From NCBI GenBank assembly GCA_026874595.1, contig CM049318.1, positions 8,846,741 to 8,910,740 on the forward strand: a stretch of DNA of 64,000 nucleotides. The letters are read 5' to 3'. Source of the DNA: Sipunculus nudus (taxonomy: Eukaryota > Annelida > Sipuncula > Golfingiida > Sipunculidae). The notes under the pieces were generated by a model, which made no database searches, had not been told where the DNA came from, and saw only the letters and a list, made by a program, of their open reading frames with translations. The first letter of the stretch is position 1, and every line of letters starts with the position of its first letter. The translations under genes and the position numbers were made by a program. Shown here piece by piece: positions 35,301 to 50,300 of the stretch.

Positions 35301-38300
35301 TACACTTGGGCAGCCAGGCAGCTAATGCCCTGCCACAGTTGATCCAGGTGTCCAACCCAACTCATCTGGTAGTTGTTTTGAAAAACAACATAACAATAAA
35401 CAATAAATTAATAATTTTGTATTGGTTTTTTATAACAAATTAAAGAAAAATTTATAGAAAAGGAATTTGTTAGTTGATGAGTAACAGAAAATTAACTTGC
35501 AGTTACTGATGATTTAAGAATCTTGTATGGATGGATAGAATGTCAATGTCAATGTTATTCCAAATAACACCATGCAGTCACCTATGGTATTTTTCAGTGA
35601 AATTTTAATGATAAAAAAATAAATCATATTATTCATTAATAATCATTAGGGATCATATGAAGGAAATTAATGATAGACAAAGATGCAGTTGATAATATTA
35701 ATCTAGATTCCTACTGTGTCTAGTGTGTAGATTAATGTGAAAGTAGTCCAAAGTGAATATATTACATTCATTTTTTTTAATATCAATAAAAGCCATAAAA
35801 CCAGGTACTTATGATCATTATTTAAATTTGTGAATTTTGTATATTCTGGATTCTCAACATCTTTGTTTGGCTGAAACTGAATAAATACTAGACATGGTGC
35901 AAATGCTTTGCAAATGTATTTGAATACGAATATGAATATGTACTGCATTAAAAAATTTTATTGCATAAGAATGGAAATTCAGGTAAAAATGAAAGTATTT
36001 GAATACCAGTGCAGATACTTTCAAAATGTATTCATGAATGCATTCATGAATATTTTCTATAATATTATTTAAATAATCATTTCAGTTATATTTTATTTTA
36101 AAAAATCATATGATTTTCTTATTATTTTTTTTAATAAAAATTATATTGGCACAATATTTGTTATTAAATTTTAATAAATAGTTAAACTCTTTTATAATAT
36201 GTGCTGCTTATAAGTTATATGGCCAAGTCAAAATCTGTGTGACAGTAGCACTCCATTTGTTAATAAAATAAATGAAATCAATCCTCTACCCTGTCTCCAA
36301 AGATACTATCAAAATCATACATAAGCTAAATACCAACAACTCATAATAAAGCTTATATTTATTACCACACAAAACAAGCATGTGCCTCTTTCCCAAATCA
36401 TTTTTTTATCATATATAACAGCTGAGCGCCGTGACCCATGGGTCCCTTGTTTGTTACTGGGGTCTTGAAAAAGTAGTGAACCATGTAAAAATTTATTTTT
36501 TTTTCAAATGTTACAAAATCATGTGCAAATGAGTGAAAAATTCAAAAATATGTATACTACCAGAAAGATCACTGTATCAGGTTTAAAAAATAATGTATAA
36601 TTTATGGCGTCTTTTATGAATATAAACCACTTCTGGATTGAATTTGGGATTTAGGTGTTTCAAACAGTTATGATACCTTAATCAGCCAGAAAACATCAGT
36701 CATAAATTATATGAAATGGGGCCTGGACAGTCGAGGAGAAAAACACCAGGAGGCTCTCTGCTGGTGACCTGGGTTCAATCTCTGGGCATGGCTGTGAGAG
36801 TGGGTTGTTGTTGACCATCGTAAGTTGGCGGTTTTTCTCCAGGCCCTCCAGTTTCCTCTACCTCCAAATACTACCAAATTCCACCTTCCAAGCCATGGGG
36901 AGTGTCTTGTTTTAGTTATTATAACTAGTTGTACAATCCATGAAAATTTAAAAAAAGATGTATTGGTTAACATATGTGAAATTGTTGATGTGCAGGTTAG
37001 TGCAGTTTTTATAGAAAAACAGACACATTGTTCATGATTGTAAAGAGATTTTGAATGACAAAAAGGACAATAAAAAAAACTGGGACAGATGCTTTTCAGA
37101 ACTATTACAATGGTGTTTGTTACTCAGACATGAAGTCAACACAATTTACATATTTTTCAAATGTATGTTATCTGGTTTATTGTAGATTTTCAACCTAAAC
37201 TTACTTTGGCATTTCTAAATTGATAATATCTCTTAAAGTTAAACAATTTGTCAGTTATGGCACCTGTATTAGTAATTTGCTGATTTATTGATTATATGGA
37301 TGATTGGTTGTTTTCATCATAATCTATTAAAATGATACATTTTTGCATAATTGATCACAAAAGATTTATGTAAGCACATGCAGAGAAGTCATATTAACCA
37401 GAAAAAATATTCTAATCTTGTCAGAGATATTAGAAAGATGGGACACAAAGCTATGAACAGCATTTTAACTGAACCTCATGCATTAAAAAAGTCTCAGCAA
37501 ATCTGGCCATTACTTTGTTCTCTCAGCGTCACGTACAAGTCTGACTGAATTTACTTGGTCAATATATTAGATATAATTCTGTACAGCAGATATCATTGTA
37601 GTAGGTACGTAAAATTTAATCAGTAGTCAACCATCAGTCTTTATTTTCTTTCAGTCATTGAACACGATTGATAACCGATTCTGTATTATTCAAAGTGAAA
37701 TTTTTGAACTTGAACCTGTAGACGTTTGTCTTTTTTACAGATGTAAGTCCCTTAAATGTAAATGATTGTTGTCATCCTAGCCTTCATAACTTGTTTTTAA
37801 CCAGCATTACATACTTTTATATTTAGGTGACTGGTTATGACTTCAAGGCCGACATTTGGAGTTTTGGTATAACAGCTATTGAACTTGCCACAGGGACAGC
37901 CCCTTACCACAAGTTCCCTCCCATGAAGGTAAGTAACAATGAATCATAATGATGTAGTGTTAGAAATTATGAAAAATAATTAATAAAAATTAACCTACAG
38001 AGGACTATGGAAAGGCCAGGCTGTTTTCTTAAATGTGCATGTTGGGTGCCCTGCATATTGCATAATGAATTTTTACACTTTTCCAGATTCTTAATGGAGA
38101 AAATGAATTCTAAAGAAAATGTTGGATGGAGGTTATGTTTTCATCCCTGTTTATTTTCGTAAAATATGTACTTTTTCCCAGTAAAATAAAATATGTTTCA
38201 CATTCTCCTAAAAACCCTATCCCACATCCCTGTTAAGAGTATGGTTACCATGACACTGCTGGTTCAAAGGAAGGTCACTTAATTAGGTAAAAGTGATGCT

Positions 38301-41300
38301 GTGGACAAGAGAGGAGGTATTTCAAATCATCTGCCTAAGTAACAAAATAAATAATACTGTTACTTGTGTAAACAAGATCTTGAAAGATAAATTCCAACCC
38401 CTTGAATGGAAATTTTAAATTCTTGCTATAGGGAACAAGGTTAGCCTTGTCAGTAATTAGAACAAATCACATTAAGAATACATTTGTATGTAAAGGAATC
38501 AAATTATTAACCATATGTCTTCTTTACACAAATATTAATCTGTAGGATGAAATTGTAACATGTTGATGTGGAGCTAGTCACAGGGTAATTATGTGATTTG
38601 TATAATAATTAATAACACTGTGCAATGTTTATTTAGATGTGAACAGGTACTGATAAGTGCACTGGTGTACTAGGTATTTATTATACTAACTGTATGTAAC
38701 TAGAGGCTAGTGCATGTATATTTTGTGTATGAAAGTGATGATTGAGGATGTGCTTTTAGATGAAGTAGACAATAATATTTTTTAGCTCTCTCCACGAAAG
38801 GTTTCCAAATGTATCTATATGCATGGGACAATAAAGTACTAATATTTTATTCTATTTTAATCAAACTCCGTTTGAGCTGGGTTTAAATGTATCTTTATAT
38901 TTGTGTGGTTTAGGTGCTGATGTTAACTTTACAAAATGATCCCCCGACCCTTGACACGGGAGCTACAGAGCGAGAACAATACAAAGGTTACAGTAAAGTG
39001 TTCAGGAAAATGGTGGCAGAATGTTTGAAGAAGGAGCCAGAAAAACGACCCACTGCTAAGCAGCTGCTGAAACATGAGTTCTTCAAAAAGGCAAAGGTAA
39101 AAAAAAGATATTATGTTAACGTTAAGAATATAAGGCTTGGACCTTAAACTAATTGATGAAGTTTAGGAGCTTTGTTTGCAATAAACTACTCGAGAATCTT
39201 TTAGTACCTGGTAACGAAATATTAACGCTATATTAATGATGTAATCACGCTCTAGGAAACATCTCCAGGGTTCTCGAGGTTTTATGTAGTTACAGAAAAC
39301 ATGGAGGAAAGATGTGACAAGTGTGATTTGCATCAGTTTAGAGTGATCCTGTGACACTGACACATTTGGTATAAATATTATTAATAGTTAACTGCAAGTC
39401 TAATGTCAAGAACCTAAATTTGGCTGTTACTTTTATTGATGGCTGATTATATATAAATATTGATATCAAAATATCACAGTAAATCAAGATAAATTTAAAA
39501 TCATTTTTGTGATATAAATAACTAGTAGCATCCCAACAATACCTGTATATACAGATGACAGGATTACTTGGTGACCTATATGTACAGATGACTGGATTAC
39601 TGGGTGTCCTGAATGTACAAATAACTGGATTACTGGGTGTCCTGTATTTACAGGTGACTGGATTACTGGGTGTCCTGTATGAAAAGATGACTGGATTACT
39701 AGGTTTCCTGTATGTACAGATGATTGGATTACCAGGTGTCCTGTATATACAGATAACTGGATTACTGGGTTTCCTGTAAAAACAGATGACTGGATTTTTG
39801 GGTGTCATGTATGTAAAGATAGCTGGATTACTGGGTGTTCTGTATGTACAGATGACTGTATTACTAGGTGTCCTGTATGTACAGATGACTGGATTACTAG
39901 GTGTCCTGTATATACAGATGACTGGATTACTAGGTGTCCTGTATGTACAGATGACTGTATTACTAGGTGTCCTGTATAAACAGATGACTGTATTACTAGG
40001 TGTCCTGTATAGACAGATGAGTGGATTACTAGGTGACCTGTATGTACAGATGACTGTATTACTAGGTGTCCTTTATGTACAGATGACTGGAGTACTAGGT
40101 GTCCTGTATATACAGATGACTGGATTATTTGGTGTCTTGTATGTACAGATGACTGTATTACTAGGTGTCCTGTATGTACAGATGACTGTATTACTGGGTG
40201 TCCTGTATGTACAGATGACTGGATTACTAGGTGACCTGTATATACAGATGACTGGATTACTTGGTGTCTGGTATGTACAGATGACTGGATTACTTGGTGT
40301 CTGGTATGTACAGATGACTGTATTACTGGGTGTCCTGTATGTACAGATGACTGGATTACTAGGTGTCCTGTATAAACAGATGACTGGATTATTTGGTGTC
40401 TTGTATGTACAGATGACTGTATTACTAGGTCTCCATTATATACAGATGTCTGTATTACTAGGTGACCTGTATATATAGATGACTGGATTACTAGGTGTCC
40501 TGTATATACAGATGACTGGATTACTGGGTGTCTGGTATGTACAGATGACTGGATTACTAGGTGTCTGGTATGTACAGATGACTGTATTACTGGGTGTCCT
40601 GTATGTACAGATGACTGGATTACTGGGTGTCCTGTATGTACAGATGACTGGATTACTAGGTGTCCTGTATATACAGATGACTGGATTACTTGGTGTCTGG
40701 TATGTACAGATGACTGGATTACTTGGTGTCTGGTATGTACAGATGACTGTATTACTGGGTATCCTGTATAAACAGATGACTGGATTACTAGGTGTCCTGT
40801 ATGTACAGATGACTGTATTACTGGGTGTCCTGTATGTACAGATGACTGGATTACTAGGTGTCCTGTATATACAGATGACTGGATTACTTGGTGTCTGGTA
40901 TGTACAGATGACTGGATTACTTGGTGTCTGGTATGTACAGATGACTGTATTACTGGGTGTCCTGTATGTACAGATGACTGGATTACTAGGTGTCCTGTAT
41001 ATACAGATGACTGGATTATTTGGTGTCTTGTATGTACAGATGACTGTATTACTAGGTGTCCTGTATGTACAGATGTCTGTATTACTAGGTGACCTGTATA
41101 TATAGATGACTGGATTACTAGGTGTCCTGTATATACAGATGACTGGATTACTTGGTGTCTGGTATGTACAGATGACTGGATTACTAGGTGTCCTGTATGT
41201 ACAGATGACTGGATTACTAGGTGTCCTGTATATACAGATGACTGGATTACTTGGTGTCTGGTATGTACAGATGACTGGATTACTTGGTGTCTGGTATGTA

Positions 41301-44300
41301 CAGATGACTGGATTACTGGGTGTCCTGTATGTACAGATGACTGGATTACTAGGTGTCCTGTATAAACAGATGACTGGATTACTTGGTGTCCTGTATATAC
41401 AGATGACTGTATTACTGGGTGTCCTGTATGTACAGATGACTGTATTACTAGGTCTCCATTATATACAGATGTCTGTATTACTAGGTGACTTGTATGTACA
41501 GATGACTGTATTACTAGGTCTCCATTATATACAGATGTCTGTATTACTAGGTGACCTGTATATACAGATGTCTGGATTACTAGGTGTCCTGTATATACAG
41601 ATGACTGGATTACTAGGTGTCCTGTATATACAGATGACTGGATTGCTTGGTGTCTGGTATGTACAGATGACTGGATTACTTGGTGTCTGGTATGTACAGA
41701 TGACTGGATTACTTGGTGTCCTGTATGTAAAGATAGCTGGATTACTGGGTGTTCTGTATGTACAGATGACTGTATTACTAGGTGTCCTGTATGTACAGAT
41801 GACTGTATTACTAGGTGTCCTGTATGTATAGATGACTGGATTACTTGGTGTCTTGTATGTACAGATTACTGGATTACTTGGTGTCCTGTATGTACAGATG
41901 ACTGGATTACTTGGAGTCTTGTATGTACAGATGACTGGATTACTTGGTGTCTGGTATGTACAGATGACTGGATTACTTGGTGTCTAGTATGTACAGATGA
42001 CTGGATTACTTGGTGTCTGGTATGTACAGATGACTGGATTACTTGGTGTCTGGTATGTACAGATGACTGGATTACTTGGTGTCCTGTATGTTCAGATGAC
42101 TGGATTACTTGGTGTCCTCTATGTACAGATGACTAGATTACTGGATGTCATAATTTTACCTTTTTTTTCCCAATACACAAAAAAATATGACATGTGGAGA
42201 CATCTGCAGGAGACAATGAAAACTAACACAGAGGCACTGTGACATGTGGAGACATCTTCAGGGGAAAATAGAGGCGGATGCAGGGGGTATTAATTCCATG
42301 AATTTGCTTTTTTTTTATGCCCCCGCCGCAAAGCGGCTGGGGCATATAGTTTTACCAATGTCCGTCATTCTGTCCTTCCTTCATTCCGAAATGAAACAGT
42401 TGTACAGACTTTTTTTGGCAATGCGTGCAGATTTTGGCCTGATTTTTTAAGGAGTGGGCAGATAGTGACCAGTTACAAATCAAGTTTGCGTTTCGTCCTG
42501 GTTGACCTATTTTTGACCGTTTGACGGCCTTGGAACATAAACAATTTCATGAAAAATTGAAATTTTCATGATAAATGCACATATACAGACGTTTTTGGCA
42601 ATGCCTGCAGATATTGACCTAATTTTTTGGTGTGTGGCAGCAAAATGACCACTTACAGATCAAGTTGGCGTTTTGTCCCAGTTGACCTACTTTTGATGTA
42701 AGCCGGCTCCTGAACAGAAAATTTTACAAACTTTAACAAATATTTGTAATTTGCTCAAAGCGGGGGCATTTGTGTCGTTCCGACACATCTTGTTTATAAA
42801 AAGCACTGTAGTGTAGACCCCTACTTATTGAAAAATCTAAAGCCAGATTGTTTACGTAATTTTGAGATTAAATGTTTCTGATTAATTTCAGGATAAAACA
42901 TACCTCCACAAGGTTCTTCTGACAGATGGTCCAACAGTCAAACCTCAAAAGGTGAGTCTGTGTGTATACTCATTCTTCATAACAGTTAGGAGCCTGTCCT
43001 GTTTACCACTCTCCAAGATGGCCCTCTCATGAAGTGTCACTGCAGTTCGTGCCTGGTGAATATTTTTGTTCAAGAAAAAAATGAAAGTCGGGGTCTGCAA
43101 TCACCCAGTGATCACAAAAACCCTGTTCATGACCTTAAAAACTAGGTCAAGGTAAAAAATAGATATCAGTTTACTGCCACCTGTACCTTTTACTGGGATC
43201 AAAGGTCAGTTTTTTTAAACAGATGTATTAGAGATTTAGTGCAAACATCAGCAGAAGAAGGTGTTTATACATCAGTTGAGGGACCTAACAAAGCCTGTGA
43301 CAATCTGAACCCAGAAATAGACTCATCAAGCCTTGTTAGCCTTGTTGCATGGGAGGAGGGCTTGGGGATGGGGGGGGGGGCCTTTAGAATGAGAGAAAAA
43401 TATATCATGTCTGTGTGTGTGTGTGTGTGTAATTGAGTGTATATATGTATAGGTCCTCTCATTACTGATTAGGATTTGTAGTTCCTCATTACTTCTCATT
43501 TAAAATTCTGTTTATAATTGTTTAGTCCTCAGATAATTTGTAACTTATCATTTATAAATAAGGAGGGTCAGAGACGTGTCTTTGAGGATTGTACTACTGT
43601 TTACTGGACTACCTGGTTATTGTATGTGAAAATTGTCAGGATAAATCCTGAAAAGGCATCCTGACATTAATAATATTTAAGATCTCACTTTTTTAATTCT
43701 TTTAATCTTGTTTGTAATTTATCCATGTTAATCCAACTTAACTTTCTGGAAGTGGTCACATTTGTATAAAAGACCAGCTCCAATAGACTTTATCATAACA
43801 TTGTTGTTCTTCTTTTTATAAGTAAACCATGCATTGCCTCTGTGCTAAATGTAATAGAAATTATGAAAGACAGATGAATACTGTGGTTGCCTTTTTGTCC
43901 GCGAGGGTTTTAATTTCGCGATATTCGTGAATGGGAAATAATCGCGAAAATGAAACCCTCGGGGAAAATTCGGTCTATTGAGAATGTCCTTCTTATTTAG
44001 TGTAATCAATACTTGTATGGTAATAGGTGAGAACAGAGAGAATTTTTTAATAAATTACATCCTTGCAGGTATAGGGAAATTTAAACCTTAAATTTGAACT
44101 AAACCACCTATGCTGTGTGTGTTGGCCCATCATTATATAAGAAAATGTCACAAACTCATGACTTATTCACATTTTATAATACACACAGGAATATGGCTTT
44201 GCCAAAGATTTGATATAGGTTCTGGTGAGATCATGAAAAAATGAAACCCTCGCAAAACATTAAAAATGAAAAAATCGCGAAATTTCAGCCTCGCGAATAT

Positions 44301-47300
44301 GAAGCCAACCACAGTATATGTTGAAAATAAAGATTTTTATTATTTTATCTAGTGGATTAGAGCAGATATTTACAGACAGATATGGCTTTAGGCATTGCTT
44401 AAGGACCTGATAATGGTAATACAATACAGCATCTGCTTCTGTCATTATGCATGTTAAAGCTGTCTGTGATATATGTGTGGATTCCTTAACTTCCTTAGTG
44501 TAGCTAACGGTCTGTTACCCATTACTCCAGCCTCAAACACAGGTTCTGCCATTATCAGTGAGCATTGTACACATATACAAGTCCTACCCTTGTCATCATC
44601 CTTTTAGGGCCCAACATTTAACAATATATGCAACAGTTAGGGCTGCATTTCGTAGGGTGCTCTATGGTAATCAGCTATTTCTGCCATCTGTCAGTCCATC
44701 GGTCTTGCATTTTCATATTCATTGTCCTTTGAACCATTCGAGCAGTAACTGTGACTTTGTTTCATGTTTGGTGAGAAGTTGTATGATATTGAATTGTACA
44801 CCTGTCAGAAATCCAATATTGCCATTAGGCAGCCATTTTAGTTGTCTTTCACACATATAATCTCAAGTGAAATTATTTATATTTCCGTTAATGTTTGATG
44901 TAGTTTGATTCCAATGAGAGTATGTTTCCTGTTTAATTTCAAACCAATAATACACTTTAGCCATAAGGCAGACACCTGGAGATTCCTATATAATTTCTAG
45001 TATTTTACCAAGGTTGTGCTCCTGAGGTATTGTCTTTTCCACTAGGGCACCAGTATAACATAATTCTTAAGAAATTTAAGGCAAGATCCCTTGATGGTTC
45101 TGTGGTTGAACATGCCTGGTGAATATTTATAGGAATTCCAATGTTACAGTTAATAAAGGCGAGACCAGTAGCTAGTAGATGTATGTTTCACAGGAAGAAA
45201 TGTGATGGTTGACCTTTGACCCAGTTATGTTAGAAAAGGTCTTTATGATTTTATGCTACACCAGAATAATATAAATGTGATATTTAGAAAGTTTATTCAA
45301 AGTTAATACTCACAGCACATGTTTTAGTGTACATTTTTTATGGAAAAAGGTATAAAATATTTTCTAGGCTATTGCTTAATTTGAGAACTTTTTGCCAGCT
45401 TTGAGTCATTATGTATGACTTAATCTGTGCTTCATTCTAGAATTAAAAAGGTAAAGCGTTTGCCTGCTGTCTGGCAGGATTTTTTCTCAGATTACTGAAT
45501 GTCATCTGAGCTGTCATCTGCTTTTTACACATCCACCTATTTCTATCCAATGGCTGACTCATAAACTGTAGCCATAACAACCACAAACATGTCATATGAA
45601 ATATTGGTACATTAAACTAAATGTAAGCCAGTCTGATTGAATTTCTGTGATATATGCCAAAGCTTCATGCTTATTGTTACTTGTAAACTTGTGGTCACCC
45701 AAAACTTCAGAAATCTACTTTCTGTTTACTACATCATAGATATAATTGTAAAATAAAAAATGTCAAGATAAATATACTTGTAACATATAGCAAGCCTTAT
45801 GCTTGATGATCTTGGGTTTGTCACTCTCTACAACTAAGTACTCTCTCTCTCTGTTTAGATAAATATATATATATATATACAATATATATTCCAGCAATAA
45901 TAGATCAAACAATAAAGTCTCTTCTGTTAGTTTAACCATAACAAGTGACTATTAGTTAACCCATGGCTGAAAATATCTTTGCATATGGTGATTAGATATT
46001 GCATACAGATACATCTGAATTATAACTGTTATTGATACACCCCCTCCAGGGTTGATGTTTTAGTCCCAGGCAGACATATGTCTGTTTTATCTACTTGGAA
46101 AACAGAGCTGCTCTAGTTGACTGTGTATCATGATATATCAGTGCATTATTGTAACATTACAGCCATAGTTTCATATAAGGGTAACATGACCTGGTTGATG
46201 AACAACTGTTGTCCTATTGAGCATATCTTTATAAAACCTGACATAATGTACGCAAAACCATTATCTATATTCTTTGGATATCAGCTTTGCTGACATCACA
46301 AGTGTATTCCGTATATACATGAACTGTATGTTTCGGTAAAATGTCTAAAGTCATAGTTTGTACTGAAGTAAGGATATGAGCCAGATGGAATTACAGTGGT
46401 ACCAGTTATGAGGTCACATTAGTTAATGTGGTATTTAGGCATGTTCCTGTGCTCAAGCTGAAAATGATGAAGTAATGTATCAGGGTTTCCACAGTTCAGA
46501 ATTTTGATACCCCTAAGGGTTGGGTGCTCTTTTTGATAAGGGCAGGTGGATTTTTACCAAAAACACAGATTGTGTATCTAGGTTTTGATAATATCCTTTA
46601 CTAGATATTCTCTTTAAATTTGCTATAAAAGTTTTCATTTCTCTCAATATTTTATGTGCTGCATGAACTGTGTAGCTGCAGCAGAACATTGTCAATACAA
46701 GTGCATTTTGTAAGAAATGTTAAAAGATCAGGGCATCTGGGAGTCATGGAAAACTGAAAAAAGCATCATGCAAGAGTTATGGAAAAGTTGTGGAAAAAAA
46801 TCATATTGTGTGTGGAAATCCTGTATATATAGAGGCAAAGTTAAAAATTCCTCACAACATTGATGTATGGTTTTACTATCTGTACACAGGGAAGCCGGCG
46901 TCGGGTGAGGACTCTCTCCTGTTGTGATATGTAGTTTGATATGTATTGTATCCGGTGGTGGAAGTTGTATAGCGGATGCACACACACATATTATGTCTTC
47001 AATTATTATATGCTTGTATCCACGCATGAGCCTAGGGCTAGTTTATATTATGTGAAATCACTTACTCCCTGTTCTATGTGTCACTCAAGGGTCAAAGGTC
47101 ACTCTACACATGTTACAGAAAACTGTTTATGTTCTCAATCAAGCTTTGCTTAACATCTTTAATATACTCATGAATATATTACCATGTGATGGTTAAAATA
47201 TAGATCAGATCTTCATCAACCTCTAAATTGACCTTGAACCTTGCTCAACTTGTATATGACCTTGACCTTTAAAATATTTTGGTAATCCTCTGTAGTCGAC

Positions 47301-50300
47301 CTAGTCATATGCTTCCCTATGAAAATAATTATGATGGAAAAATTACAAATGATATGAGGTGTTAACACATGCAATATCCATAATGTACTGAAGTGATTGC
47401 TAAGGTAAGGGACATGCTTGTGTATATTTGCAGTGTTTAATAGGCAAATGAATGGTTATATCTGAGAAGTTGATATAGTAAAATGAATTGATTTTGGACA
47501 TTAACATTAAAAAGAAAACTCCTTGTGTGAACTATAGCTTTTTGAAGGTATAGAAGCCAGCTTAGCCACCCTCCTCAGTATGTAATTATTATTCCACCAT
47601 TTGGTTCTTCAGATTTTCAGAGGGATCCCCATGTCTCACACCTGCATACTTCAGTATTTTCAAAGAATCAGTGTTTACAGGTCCAGGCACATCCGCTTAC
47701 CTTGTTGATTTTATCCCATTTTCAGGAAGTCGATACAAGTAAAGAAACTTATGTTTTTCAAATGATTTTACTGTTAGTATATACAGGTTTTTCATAAATT
47801 GTTGTACACTCATTTATAAAATTATCATTTGCATAAATTTTGTTGCTCTGATACTATTTAATTTGTTATCTCTTTAGTTTTTTTGCAAAAACACATTATT
47901 ATCAGTATTGATATGTAATAGGAAGTTTTCTATTATAATTTGTATTATGAATGACAGAAAACTTCAACTTATTAGACATTTTATGTACATATTTCACAAC
48001 CTTGGTGCATCAAAAATTTATTACATCTATTGCAGCTATATATTCCTTTTTTTTATATTCAATGTAATTAAATGAATGTAAATTTCAGACAAACCACTTG
48101 TGAAAATAAGCTTTTTTACAATTTTATGAATTTTTACGAAGTTTCCAAGACTTAATGACCAGTGATGAATGGTGAATAAATCATTATCAGCAAAGTTTAA
48201 TTTTAAATATTAAAATATTCAAATAAAAAAATTAACAAACTTAAAATTTTATACAAAATTCACTGTTAAGTTAGTTAGTTTTTAAGACAATTAGGCCTTG
48301 TTGAAATGAAGACAACCGTAGAGCCACAGCTTAAAATTTAAAGCTTTTTCAACAGTGGCTTTTCATATAATATTGTCAAAGGCATTTCATGTGTAGAACA
48401 TTTCACCCTTTATTTTCTATATGGAAACAATCTTTTAAATATCAAATATCTCATGTTTGGATAATCCTATTGCTGACAGTGTTGAACATATGTTCAGTAT
48501 TTTGATACAGGTAAACCAAGTTTATCATCCGCCTGTATAAGTGAATAATTTACTAAAAATTTAATAAAAAGAGTGTTCCCTTAGTGCATGCCAGTGTCAT
48601 ATGCAGCCACAAAGTCTGTTGATCACTAGTTGTGAACAGTTGTGCTGTCATTGGTGCACTTGTGTATGCAATTTAGGTCGTTTGCATGCATAATAAATGG
48701 TCACCTTGGCATTCATTGGTGAAAGTCACACTGTTGTACCAGTAATGTAGCTGTACATGTAGTCAGGTCACAGTGAATGAAATTTGTTCTTTATTTGATT
48801 AAATATGTGCACAATCCAGGAATTGAAAGTAAAAAAAGTATTTTATTATTGACAAAATTGCCATAATATAATATTATTTTTTATTCAGCTTTTACATCTG
48901 TACCATTCATGGCTGTACAACTCCTGATTACTTGAACAGGGCATGCGAATAGTCACATTTAAAATGTTTGTGTGTGGTATCTTGACATGATGATATAGTA
49001 TGAAATTTACATTTCAATGGATTCCAATATTTTTATTTGGAAAATTATATTAAACAGAACACAAGCAAATCTGGAAAAAACTTGCCTGTTGGAGAATGAC
49101 TTGCAGGTTAAATCCAGGTTGAAAAAAATGTAAAAAATTAAATTTTACATGTATGCAACTTCCTCTTTAAATATTGTTGACTGTAAAGTTTATTTTATTT
49201 CATTTCCTTTTCTGTATTGCAAAGCAATAATTTATTATATTTATCAATTTTTAGCTCAGCTGACTGTAAGTCATCTGAGCTATAGCGATCACTCTTTGTC
49301 CGTCATCCGTCCGGCCATCCTGCCGTCTGTCTATTAACAAGGCACAAATCGTAACCACTGGACCTGGAATCTTCTTACTTTACATCCAGAGAGGTCCATG
49401 AAAAATCTGCTTGGAAACCTGGAATTAGGTCTCTGTTACCCATATTCTTCGAGCTATGGGGCCCCAAAGTACCCCCCAGAATAGTAAAAAATTTCATACA
49501 AAAACTTCAATATCTGATTAACTACATCACTGATGGTCATGATTTTTTGCATACATATTGATCATGAGATGATCCATCAGTTCCTGCAGACTGGTGGCGC
49601 CACCTGTAATTTTTTTATTTTTTACGATTTTTTTCTCTATTTTTGAGACCTTTAAAAATGTGGACATCTGTTAACAGGGCACATATCGTAAAGACTGGAC
49701 CTAGAATCTTTATTCTTGACATTCTGAGAGACCTATGAAAAGTCTCTGTGGAAACCAGAAATTAGGTCTCTGTTACCCATATTCTTCGAGCTATGGGGCC
49801 CCAAAGTACCCCCCAGAATAGTGAAAAATTTCATACAAAAACTTCAATATCTCATTAACTACATCACTGATGGTCATGATTTTTGGCATACATATTGATC
49901 ATGAGATGTTTCATCAGTTGCTGCAGACTGGTGGCGCCACCTGTATTTTTCAATTTTTTTACGAATTGTTTTCTCTATTTTTGAGACCTTTAAAAATGTG
50001 AACATCTGTTAACAGGGCACAAATCGTAAAGACTGGACCTAGATTATTCATTCTTGACATTCTGAGAGACCTATGAAAAGTCTCCATGGAAACCAGAAAT
50101 TAGGTCTCTGTTACCCATATCCTTCGAGCTATGGGGCCCCAAAGTACCACCCAGAATGGTCAAAAATTTCATTAAAAAAACTTCAATATCTGATTAACTA
50201 CATCACTGATGGTCATGATTTTTGGCATACTTATTGATCATGAGATGTTTCATCAGTGTCTGCAGACTGGTGGCGCCACCTATATTTTTCAAATTTTTAC

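Noticed and set aside
35275-35375. GC-richer stretch within family G copy 1 as an exon or SINE
   Set aside because: No open frame with splice sites, no A or B box, and no second copy in the window.
39338-39808. Minus-strand 156-residue frame with [11 protein letters not shown] repeats
   Set aside because: It is the reverse reading of the same minisatellite.
39555-42242. Plus-strand open frames of 208-241 residues with [11 protein letters not shown] repeats as a novel membrane protein
   Set aside because: The unit length is a multiple of three, so open frames come free with the minisatellite. No start context, splice link or non-repeat domain is attached, and stops arise at random points.
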